A stretch of 5,945 nucleotides of DNA from Nanobdellota archaeon (GCA_021852135.1 JAJZOB010000029.1:1-5945), one strand, 5' to 3'; shown: positions 1-5,891, numbered from the stretch's first letter. Program-made: numbers and translations. The notes: a model not told the origin generated them from the letters alone.

Positions 1-2205
1 CTGCAGTTGTCCCGCATTGCGGTAAGTTATGTAAAAAACGAAAAGTGGTGTTACATTGTTGCTCCATGTTCACCAAAGCGAACACTTCGACGCTCCCACT
101 TACGCTATGTATCATTCTTCACACAACAGCAACAGGCTATAGTCAAGTTTCATGGAGACTTCGCTACCCACTGAGAGAACGTGGCATGTACACCACGTAG
201 TGAGTTCACCAGGTCCAAAGTTGGGACAGTAGGACAGACGTTACGCCCTTCATGCAAGTCACCTATTAAGTGACGAGGTATTACGCTACCTAAAGAGAGT
301 CAGAGTTACTCCCGCTCTTTGCTAGGGCTTAGTCCCGTTGAAATGGGGTTTCGCTGACTAGCGGTGAGCAGGCGTCACCCACTATACTAAGCCTTACGGC
401 TGTGCGGTGAGTTGTGTTTTTGATAAACAGTCGCCGTCCCCTTGTTAATGCTATCTGCGCTTACTAAGCGCAGACATGGCTTGTCGAAAACTTACGCCAC
501 TATTTTGCCGATTTCCCTAACCCTGGTTCTCCTGACACGCCTTGGCCTTCTCGGCCAGCAGCACCTGTACTGGTTCTAGGTACGATTCAGCACGATCGTT
601 GCGTACTCCCTTTTCACGGGCTCAGGAATTCAGTCATATCGTTCATTTAGCTGCTTCTCCTCATAATGAGACTCCGCAGCCATTTGCACTTTGTTTCAGA
701 CTTATCCCCAAGCGTCAGAAGTACGCCTTGTGTTGCCACTTGCCTACGTGCTAAGCGCATGAATATTAACATGCTTCCCTTTTGCACACGAGTAATTAGC
801 TGTGTGCTTAGGATCGGCTAACTCCCAGCTGACAATCATTGCAAGGAAAACCTTGTGCTTCCGGCGTAATGGATTTTCACCATTATATGCTATTACTAAC
901 ACCAGGATTTTCACTGCTATGTGATCCACTTGATCTTATGATCAAGCTTCTAATCCCATAGCACGCCCCCCTACACATCTTTCGATGCCCAGGTCTCGGT
1001 ACTTAGTTTAGCCCCGTTTATCTTCAGATAGCAAAATCTCAATCGGTACGCTATTACGCGTTTTTTAAAGGATGGCTGCTTCTGAGCCTACCTCCCGACT
1101 GTCTAAGATTCTGCCGTCTTTAGGTACACTTAACTAAGATTTAGGGACCTTAACCAAGGTCACTGTCGTTCCAGTCTCGTCCGCCTAGCTTACCCAAGCG
1201 AACCGACTCCTGAGGTCTACGCAGCACATATATTCGGAGTTTGAGAAGAAGGTGGGACCTTTCGATCCCGAAACTTCCAATCGGTAGCTCTACCCTATGT
1301 GCAAGCTCGCTCAGGGCTATACTAAATATACTTCGGAGGGGACCCGCTATTGCCATGTTCGAGTGGTCTATCGCCCCTACCCGCAGCTCACCCAGCCAGA
1401 TATACTAGGATTGGTTGCGGACCTCCATCGGACGTAAGTCCGACTTCGTCCTGGCCGCGCGTAGATCACAATGGCTTCGGGTCGTAAAGATGTGACTTAG
1501 ATATTTTCATATCCTGCGCCTCATTGCTTGCGCGCACTCGCTTTCACTTCGCCTTTCGGCTTGCCACACCCATACACTCCCTGGCTCTTGCTTCGAGAAG
1601 AAAGACAGAACATTGATCCACATGCTTCGCTGTATGCTTTCGCATCTTCGCTTCGCATGCCTCATTTCTTTCATGCCCTATCTTCTCGTAACCACCTAGT
1701 TTCAGATCATTTCACTCCCACACGCGTGGGTGCTTTTCAGCTTTCGCTCGCGCTACTTGTTCGCTATCGGTCTCTAGCTAATATTTAGGGTTGGGGTTTA
1801 ATGCCCCCGTATTCACTCGACATACCAAAGCCGAGTTACTCATACACGACACAACTGATCTAACTACGATTACGAGGCTGTCACTCTCTATGGCCACTCT
1901 TTCCAGAATGTTCACCTCATCAAATCAGTTTAAAAGTCGCACCACATCTCCTTATATTTGCACATAAGGATTCAGTTTGCCCTTCGCCGCTTTCATTCGT
2001 ATTACTTGCGGCATCGCTTTTGCTTTCTTCTCCTGCGGGTACTAAGTTCTTTCAGTTCCCCGCGTTTGCATGCACCACTATTCATGGTGCAATCGGCTAT
2101 CCCAGGTTCAACGTTCGACATGCAACTACCCTGGGCTTATCGCAGCTTGCCACGGCCTTTGACGCTGCTAGAGCCAAGCCATCCCCTAGGTGGCTTAAAA
2201 TTATA
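1..2205 (-). rRNA. 23S ribosomal RNA, archaeal type, 3' part cut off by the window edge
   Basis: Large-subunit rRNA read on the minus strand. On the reverse complement the conserved landmarks appear in order: the 5' start near 2196 (AAGCCACC...GGATGGC), GTGACAGCC, CCGATAGCGAAC, GGAGTGAAA...CTGAAAC, GACCCGAAGCC, the GTPase-centre block AGAAGCAGCCATC...GCGTAATAGC, ACGGGGCTAAAC, GGTTAATATTC-like GTTAATATTCATG, CTGGCCGAGAAGGCCAAG, ATCGGCAAAAT, ACTGTTTATCAAAAACACA, helix 69 GTAACTCTGACTCTC, GGTAGCG and the GCGAAG strand of the peptidyl-transferase ring near 155-164. The left edge falls at roughly E. coli position 2200, in the L1-stalk region, so about 700 nt with most of domain V and all of domain VI are missing. 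The CTGGCCGAGAAGGCC block and the helix 69-71 wording are archaeal/eukaryotic rather than bacterial. The 5' end is estimated by comparison with other archaea and may be off by about 10 nt. No large intron is seen. Several normally invariant bases are changed (see findings). No 16S gene lies upstream. Confidence 0.96.
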
Positions 2206-2381
2206 AATTTTCAAGCTTGCTTCTCCTCAAATCAATTGCCTATTGGCAATATCACTTTGGTATTATGGCGCATAAACTCTAAGATAGATACTTTGTATTT
2301 CATCAAGCAAAAGTAGCCCTCAAAACACAGTAGCCTATTAGGAGCTAATGGTTGCCATAAAAGCACCGCAATATATTTGTA
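2206..2381 (-). promoter_or_regulatory. Probable 23S rRNA leader and promoter region
   Basis: This stretch lies upstream of the 23S gene on the minus strand and contains no gene. It should hold the precursor leader. A perfect 6-bp hairpin (ATTGCC/GGCAAT, loop of 4) sits at 2235-2250. The purine-rich strand GAGGAGAAGCAAGC just outside the 5' end (about 2213-2226) is a plausible 5' arm of the processing stem that archaea form around 23S, but its 3' partner would be outside the window. Candidate minus-strand TATA elements are TATATAAA at 2390-2397 and AAATATAT near 2371-2379. Which one starts 23S transcription cannot be decided by eye. Confidence 0.4.
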
Positions 2382-2382
2382 G

Positions 2383-2397
2383 AAAAAGGTTTATATA
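2383..2397 (+). promoter_or_regulatory. BRE/TATA promoter ahead of the M20 gene leader
   Basis: The sequence AAAAAGG followed by TTTATATAC (TATA at 2390-2397) is a near-ideal archaeal BRE plus TATA box. Initiation is expected about 25 bp downstream, near 2415-2422. That leaves a leader of about 120 nt before the M20 start codon, long for an archaeal mRNA. The same layout, AAAGG then ATTAAATAC, occurs before the gene at the right edge, which supports a shared promoter style. The TATATA core also reads on the minus strand and could serve the 23S gene. Confidence 0.6.
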
Positions 2398-2417
2398 CAT
2401 TTAGGCTCAACGAAGGT

Positions 2418-2541
2418 ATTAAATGACAGGGTAGTGCAATTAAATAATTGCATATATTCCTTTTGCACAAGAGGATATGTAGAAGACAATCAATATGTAT
2501 AAAAAATAAAAATTAAGATGTAAACAAAATGGTTTGTTAAA
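2418..2541 (+). other. Structured 5' leader (or small RNA) with two hairpins
   Basis: Between the predicted start site and the M20 start codon there are two consecutive 7-bp stem-loops. The first is at 2435-2452 (TGCAATT, loop AAAT, AATTGCA). The second is at 2458-2475 (TCCTTTT, loop GCAC, AAGAGGA, with one T-G wobble). A further CATA/TATG pairing (2451-2454 with 2476-2479) would extend the second hairpin but opens the last two pairs of the first, so the two could be alternative folds. The rest, 2480-2541, is A-rich and holds only minimal start-stop ORFs. A weaker TATA-like element (GTATAAAA, about 2497-2504) could start a shorter mRNA near 2525. It could be a regulatory leader, a free-standing small RNA or an unremarkable AT-rich leader. 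I recognise no known riboswitch class. Confidence 0.35.
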
Positions 2542-3756
2542 ATGGAAAAAGCCAAAATAGCAAAAAAAGTTTCAGAACATAGGCAAGAAATAATAAACAC
2601 TATGCTGAAAATGCTCTCGATAAAATCCATATCTCCTTCAAGCGGAGGAACAGGAGAATCCAACAGAGCTGCATATTTGGAAAAACTTCTTATCTCTTTT
2701 GGTTTAAAGACACAAAGATATGATTATAAGGACAAAACAGGTTGCATTCGCTCAAACATAATAACTACATTTGGTTTTGAAAAAAACAATCGTCATATCT
2801 GGCTGGTTGCACATATGGACACTGTAGCTCCAGGCGAGATTAAATTATGGAAAAAAGATCCTTTTGAACCTTATGTTTTAGACGGAAAGATATACGGTAG
2901 GGGAAGTTCTGATAATGGGCAGGATCTTGTTGCGTCTATATATGCTATAAAAATACTTTCAGAACTTACTAAAGATCCAAAATATGGGATAGGCATAGCA
3001 CTTGTTGCTGACGAGGAGATGGGCAGCGAGTATGGCATACAAAAATTGATAGCGGCTAATTTATTCAAAAAAGATGATCTAGTGATAGTTCCTGATGCCG
3101 GAGATGAAAAAGGTCTGTGGATAGAGGTCGCAGAAAAAGGAATGTTATGGTTAAAATTTACATTTACTGGAAAACAGATACATGCAAGCATACCTAATGA
3201 AGGAGTCAATGCATATTTATACTCAATGGAATTTTTGACAACTTTACGACAGGAGTTACAAAAAAAATTCAATTCAAGAAATGAACTATTTTCACCTGAT
3301 TACTCTACCTTTGAAGTTACAAAACATGAAGCTAATGTAGAAAGCATAAACATAATTCCTGGAACTGAGATCTCATATATGGATTGTAGGGTTCTTCCAG
3401 AATACAAAATAGCAGATATACTTTTATTTGTAAGGAAAAATATAGAACAATTTTGCATTAGAAACAAAGGAATAAGAATAAATGTCGATGCAGTAAACAA
3501 AGAAGAGGCTGCACTGCCTACTAGTTCAAATTCAGAGATAGTTAAATTAATGTCCTCTGCAGTTGAGTCCTCTTTAGGTATAAAACCCAGGATTATAGGT
3601 ATAGGTGGTGGGACATGTGCGGCATTTTTTAGAAAAGCAGGAATAGATGCTGTTGCATGGAGCATAGACAATCAAATGGCCCATCAGATTAACGAATACT
3701 GTTTTATAGAAAGTATATTGAAGGATACTGAGGTTTTTATTTCGCTATTTTTATAA
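2542..3756 (+). CDS. M20-family metallohydrolase (ArgE/DapE/peptidase-like, MJ0457 group)
   Basis: This is a predicted cytoplasmic di-zinc hydrolase of 404 residues, normal length for the family. Catalytic domain motifs are all present: H91-x-D93 (VAHMDTV; metal ligand plus the Asp that orients it), D124 in GRGSSDNGQ (bridging metal ligand), the Glu pair E158-E159 in VADEEMGS (catalytic base and ligand), D185 in VPDAG (ligand) and H381 in AHQINEY (ligand). The inserted lid/dimerisation domain runs from about residue 200 to 315 and carries H214 (KQIHAS), which in relatives reaches the partner's active site. The GIGGGTCAAFF loop (353-363) is the usual substrate-carboxylate loop. The wording around SPSSGGTGE, LWKKDPFEP and YMDCRVLP matches, from memory, the archaeal MJ0457-like group, whose substrate is not established. 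Relatives cut peptides or N-acyl amino acids. No signal peptide is seen. The ATG at 2542 is the first start consistent with the family N-terminus, and no clear Shine-Dalgarno precedes it. The gene is divergent from 23S and convergent with the transporter. No lysine or arginine biosynthesis gene is beside it, so argE, lysK or dapE should not be assigned. Confidence 0.93.
   Translation: MEKAKIAKKVSEHRQEIINTMLKMLSIKSISPSSGGTGESNRAAYLEKLLISFGLKTQRYDYKDKTGCIRSNIITTFGFEKNNRHIWLVAHMDTVAPGEIKLWKKDPFEPYVLDGKIYGRGSSDNGQDLVASIYAIKILSELTKDPKYGIGIALVADEEMGSEYGIQKLIAANLFKKDDLVIVPDAGDEKGLWIEVAEKGMLWLKFTFTGKQIHASIPNEGVNAYLYSMEFLTTLRQELQKKFNSRNELFSPDYSTFEVTKHEANVESINIIPGTEISYMDCRVLPEYKIADILLFVRKNIEQFCIRNKGIRINVDAVNKEEAALPTSSNSEIVKLMSSAVESSLGIKPRIIGIGGGTCAAFFRKAGIDAVAWSIDNQMAHQINEYCFIESILKDTEVFISLFL
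3733..3753 (+). terminator. Possible T-rich terminator at the end of the M20 gene
   Basis: The last codons of the M20 gene contain two T-runs (TTTTTATTT and ATTTTTAT) on the coding strand. Archaeal RNA polymerase commonly stops at such runs without a hairpin. Only 15 bp separate this gene from the stop codon of the opposing transporter gene, so a terminator inside the coding end is reasonable. No comparable T-run is seen just past the transporter stop on the minus strand. Confidence 0.3.
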
Positions 3757-3771
3757 ATGATTACACTACAT

Positions 3772-5496
3772 TTATTTCTTCTTTTCTTTTATAGCAGATG
3801 CGAGAGCAGCTATGAACGCCATTATTATTCCTACAATCAAAACAGTTTTTAGGCCATCTGAAAAAGGTTGAGATATAAGATTAGGGAAAAATTCATCGCC
3901 TACTATAACGCTTGAGTTTGCTTTAGGAATGCTATTTAAAACACTTGCAGGTATTAATGTCTTCATAGGGTTGTATCCTAACAATGCAGCAAAAAGAGCC
4001 GATGTAGGTGGAAGTTGTGATATTTGGTTTGCAACATTAACTGGAACATTTTGATTAACTAATCCTTTATATAATGCGGCTGGCAACGCTGTATTTAGTC
4101 CTATGGCAAGAACGCTAAAAAATATTATTATGCTAAACATAAATGACATGTTCATCAATGTTGCTCTCATTCCGGCGCTTGCTCCTCTATGTTCTGGAGG
4201 CACAGAGCTCATCACATAAGATGTATTAGGTGCTGAAAACATTCCTTGTCCAAAACCCATAACAAAAGTTATTATTGCAAAGATTACAAAATCAAAGTTA
4301 ACAGGAAGCATAAAAATTGCAATAAATCCTATCACATTTAGCATCATTCCTGTAGTCGCAAGAAATCTTGGACCATACTTATCAGATAATCTTCCTGCAA
4401 TTGGACCCATGATTAAAAATCCTAATAGTAAAGGAATCAAATCAATGCCTGCTTGCAATGGTGTATTTATAAAATCTACTCCGTGTAAGGGCAACCATAT
4501 ACCCTGAAGCCATATTATCAACATAAATTGCAGGCCTCCTCTAGAAATTCCTGCCAAGAACATACTTAAATTTCCAGCTGTGAAAGCGCGTATCTTAAAT
4601 AAATCTAAATGGAACATAGGATCCTTTACTTTTGTCTCTACAAAAATAAACAATATCATAAGTACAAATCCCAAAATTATGCCTGTAATTACAAATGGGT
4701 TTGACCATCCCATGCTGCTATTGCCATATGGCAAAAGACCATATGTAAGTGATATTAATATAGAAAGTAAAGATGCGGCAAAAAGAATATTGCCTACATA
4801 ATCTATCTTTTGATCCTTTTTGATAATTGCTATTTCATGCAAGTTCCAATAAGCCCAAAACGCTCCGACAATTCCTACTGGGACACTTATTAAAAAGATA
4901 AGATGCCAATCTATAGCAGATAACACTCCACCTAGTATTAATCCAAGCAAGCTTCCTACAGTTACTGCTACCATATTCAATCCAAGTGCTGTTCCTCTTT
5001 GATTTTTAGGAAAAGCATCTGTTATTATTGCGCTTCCATTTGCAAAAAGAAAACCTCCGCCAAATCCTTGAACAAGCCTAAAGATTATGAGCAGCATAAC
5101 TGCAAGAACTCCTGTAAATGAATAAGATATTATATAGAGCATTGTGGATCCTGCAGCAAAGATGGCAAAACCAAGATTGTAAAGCTTAACTCTTCCAAAC
5201 ATATCTGACAATCTTCCTATGGTCACTACCACTACTGAGGACATTATCATATATCCTAAAAGAAGCCAAATTAGAAGTGTAATATTTCCTGGTGTAAGCG
5301 GATTTATTCCAAGTCCGTTAAAGATTGCAGGAAGTGATATTATCAATATGGAGCTGTCTATTGTTGCCATCAGCACTCCTAGTGTAGTATTGGCAAGAGC
5401 TATCCACTTGTAGTTTTTTCCAAATTTTTCTTCTTTCTCTCGCTCCTCTAAATCGTATTTTGAATACTCATCTTTATTATTTTCAGGAACATCCAT
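3772..5496 (-). CDS. 14-helix MFS exporter, DHA2 (EmrB/QacA) type
   Basis: This is a predicted inner-membrane secondary transporter of 574 residues. About 14 hydrophobic helices can be drawn: 30-59, 71-94, 105-124, 128-154, 169-193, 197-219, 233-253, 266-287, 304-334, 346-368, 378-397, 401-426, 449-475 and 551-569. Family motifs are the helix-1 signature with D47 (ATIDSSILIISLP), motif A G94-RLSDMFGRVK, a second-half copy (GPIAGRLSDKYGPR, 364-377), motif B R140-LVQGFGGG, and the motif C position at 181-190 (GSLLGLILGG), where the usual GP has become GL. The N-terminus (1-29) is charged and cytoplasmic, and the C-terminus ends KEKKK. A 75-residue loop (476-550) between helices 13 and 14 is extracytoplasmic, as in EmrB/QacA relatives but rather long. 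DHA2 members export drugs, dyes or metabolites with proton antiport, and the substrate here is unknown. The ATG at 5494-5496 is well placed for leaderless translation from the TATA-like element at 5517-5529. The gene is convergent with the M20 gene and divergent from the rnp1-like gene. Confidence 0.94.
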   Translation of the reverse strand: MDVPENNKDEYSKYDLEEREKEEKFGKNYKWIALANTTLGVLMATIDSSILIISLPAIFNGLGINPLTPGNITLLIWLLLGYMIMSSVVVVTIGRLSDMFGRVKLYNLGFAIFAAGSTMLYIISYSFTGVLAVMLLIIFRLVQGFGGGFLFANGSAIITDAFPKNQRGTALGLNMVAVTVGSLLGLILGGVLSAIDWHLIFLISVPVGIVGAFWAYWNLHEIAIIKKDQKIDYVGNILFAASLLSILISLTYGLLPYGNSSMGWSNPFVITGIILGFVLMILFIFVETKVKDPMFHLDLFKIRAFTAGNLSMFLAGISRGGLQFMLIIWLQGIWLPLHGVDFINTPLQAGIDLIPLLLGFLIMGPIAGRLSDKYGPRFLATTGMMLNVIGFIAIFMLPVNFDFVIFAIITFVMGFGQGMFSAPNTSYVMSSVPPEHRGASAGMRATLMNMSFMFSIIIFFSVLAIGLNTALPAALYKGLVNQNVPVNVANQISQLPPTSALFAALLGYNPMKTLIPASVLNSIPKANSSVIVGDEFFPNLISQPFSDGLKTVLIVGIIMAFIAALASAIKEKKK

Positions 5497-5503
5497 GGCT
5501 ACA

Positions 5504-5529
5504 CATTAATTATAAACATTAATTATAAA
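5504..5529 (-). promoter_or_regulatory. Tandemly duplicated 13-bp TATA-like element before the transporter
   Basis: The 13-mer TTTATAATTAATG (minus-strand sense) occurs twice head to tail, at 5517-5529 and 5504-5516, with no mismatch. The outer copy lies about 30 bp from the ATG at 5496, the spacing expected for a TATA box of a leaderless archaeal mRNA. The inner copy is too close to the start to act as TATA for this gene and may instead be a duplicated protein-binding site. No Shine-Dalgarno is seen, which fits leaderless translation. Confidence 0.55.
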
Positions 5530-5537
5530 TTATACTT

Positions 5538-5553
5538 AGTTTAATTTTAAACT
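5538..5553. promoter_or_regulatory. Perfect 16-bp palindrome upstream of the transporter promoter
   Basis: AGTTTAA-TT-TTAAACT forms two perfect 7-bp arms around a 2-bp spacer, ending 9 bp upstream of the outer TATA-like copy. Dimeric regulators (MarR, TetR and Lrp types are common in archaea) bind sites of this size, and multidrug exporters are often controlled this way. The position just upstream of BRE/TATA would suit an activator, or a repressor that blocks TFB. The regulator is not in the window. Confidence 0.4.
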
Positions 5554-5652
5554 ATGTTATTAAAGTTAAAATATAAATATCTATTAGTTACACAAAACAA
5601 AAAAACATAAAATATGTATATACTGGAAAGCCATTGAATGAAACATAAGCTT
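5554..5652. other. AT-rich spacer without a recognisable gene
   Basis: This is the part of the transporter/rnp1 spacer between the two palindromes. It is almost entirely A and T and has no ORF longer than a few codons. It carries the right arm of a loose 7-bp inverted repeat (ATTTTAA at 5544-5550, TTAAAAT at 5566-5572), which overlaps the stronger palindrome on its left. I see nothing else in it. Confidence 0.5.
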
Positions 5653-5666
5653 TTTCAAATTTGAAA
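5653..5666. promoter_or_regulatory. Perfect 14-bp palindrome in the divergent spacer
   Basis: TTTCAAATTTGAAA is its own reverse complement over 14 bp with no spacer. It lies in the middle of the 395-bp spacer between the transporter and the rnp1-like gene and overlaps the start of the 16-bp tandem repeat by 5 bp. It may be an operator. A chance palindrome of this length in AT-rich DNA is possible but not likely at any one site. Confidence 0.35.
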
Positions 5667-5713
5667 TAATACTAAACTGAAATAATACTAAACTAGTAAA
5701 TACTAAAATAGTA
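5662..5713. repeat. 16-bp tandem duplication with a third partial copy and alternating TAGTA/TACTA dyads
   Basis: TGAAATAATACTAAAC occurs at 5662-5677 and again, unchanged, at 5678-5693. Its core AATACTAAA recurs a third time at 5699-5707, giving spacings of 16 and 15 bp. From 5694 the sequence runs TAGTA-AA-TACTA-AAA-TAGTA, so the same half-site alternates in orientation. This arrangement looks more like clustered binding sites than like a coding or RNA feature. Confidence 0.7.
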
Positions 5714-5758
5714 CGTGGTCTAATATATTTTTTTAAAGGCGATGCAAATATAATTATA

Positions 5759-5807
5759 ATATCTATAAATATCTATAATATACATTGAGAATATGCAAGA
5801 ATATGTA
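5759..5807. repeat. Two neighbouring 10-bp tandem duplications
   Basis: ATATCTATAA is present twice head to tail (5759-5768, 5769-5778) without mismatch. Nine bp further, AGAATATGCA (5788-5797) is followed by AGAATATGTA (5798-5807), with one mismatch. Both periods equal about one DNA turn, so the same face of the helix is repeated. They lie 50-100 bp upstream of the predicted promoter of the rnp1-like gene. Confidence 0.6.
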
Positions 5808-5822
5808 TGGGCTGTGCCTAAA

Positions 5823-5850
5823 CCTTTCTACATGCATAAGTAAAGAAAGG
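5823..5850. promoter_or_regulatory. Inverted repeat overlapping the BRE of the rnp1-like promoter
   Basis: CCTTTCT (5823-5829) and AGAAAGG (5844-5850) are perfect 7-bp complements separated by 14 bp that include the palindrome ATGCAT. The right arm is also the purine-rich BRE of the promoter that follows. A factor bound here would therefore compete with TFB. Read as RNA it would be a weak 7-bp stem with a long loop and no following T-run, so a terminator is less likely. Confidence 0.35.
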
Positions 5851-5859
5851 ATTAAATAC
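5844..5859 (+). promoter_or_regulatory. BRE/TATA promoter of the rnp1-like gene
   Basis: AGAAAGG followed by ATTAAATAC resembles the promoter at 2383-2397 (AAAAAGG, TTTATATAC). Initiation would fall near 5878-5883, giving a leader of only about 10-15 nt before the ATG at 5892 or 5898. There is no clear Shine-Dalgarno in that space. Confidence 0.5.
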
Positions 5860-5891
5860 TTTACAGCTCTAAACCATATTTACATTTGATA

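Noticed and set aside
1..6. CTGCAG at the very first bases, as a sign of a cloned fragment end
   Set aside because: A single six-base restriction site at an edge can occur by chance, and the sequence there continues as normal 23S.
1..2205. Intron or homing endonuclease insertion in the 23S gene
   Set aside because: Archaeal 23S introns often sit in domains IV-V. Here the conserved blocks follow one another at normal spacing up to the window edge, leaving no room for an insertion.
542..2316. Several ORFs of 60-98 codons on both strands across the left third
   Set aside because: They lie within or against the 23S rRNA sequence, show rRNA-derived low-meaning translations and have no promoter or family resemblance.
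2206..2541. tRNA or 5S rRNA gene in the divergent spacer
   Set aside because: No cloverleaf, no GGTTCRA-type T arm and no 5S-like conserved blocks were found on either strand.
2871..3671. Two antisense ORFs of 133 and 123 codons opposite the M20 gene
   Set aside because: The plus frame carries all M20 active-site motifs in order. The antisense readings have no recognisable domain and are shadows.
4580..5413. Plus-strand ORFs of 73 and 64 codons opposite the transporter
   Set aside because: They are antisense shadows of a clear 14-helix MFS reading frame.
5628..5690. C/D-box small RNA (TGAATGA ... CTGA)
   Set aside because: The first motif does not fit the C box (RUGAUGA) and no C'/D' pair is visible; the CTGA is part of the 16-bp repeat.
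5504..5807. CRISPR array
   Set aside because: The repeats are 10-16 bp, directly abutting and of different sequences, with no regular spacers and no cas gene nearby.
5793..5843. A 16-codon ORF with a slightly GC-richer middle (MQEYVWAVPKPFYMHK)
   Set aside because: It is very short, overlaps the tandem repeat and the inverted repeat, has no clear promoter or ribosome-binding site, and matches no leader peptide I know.
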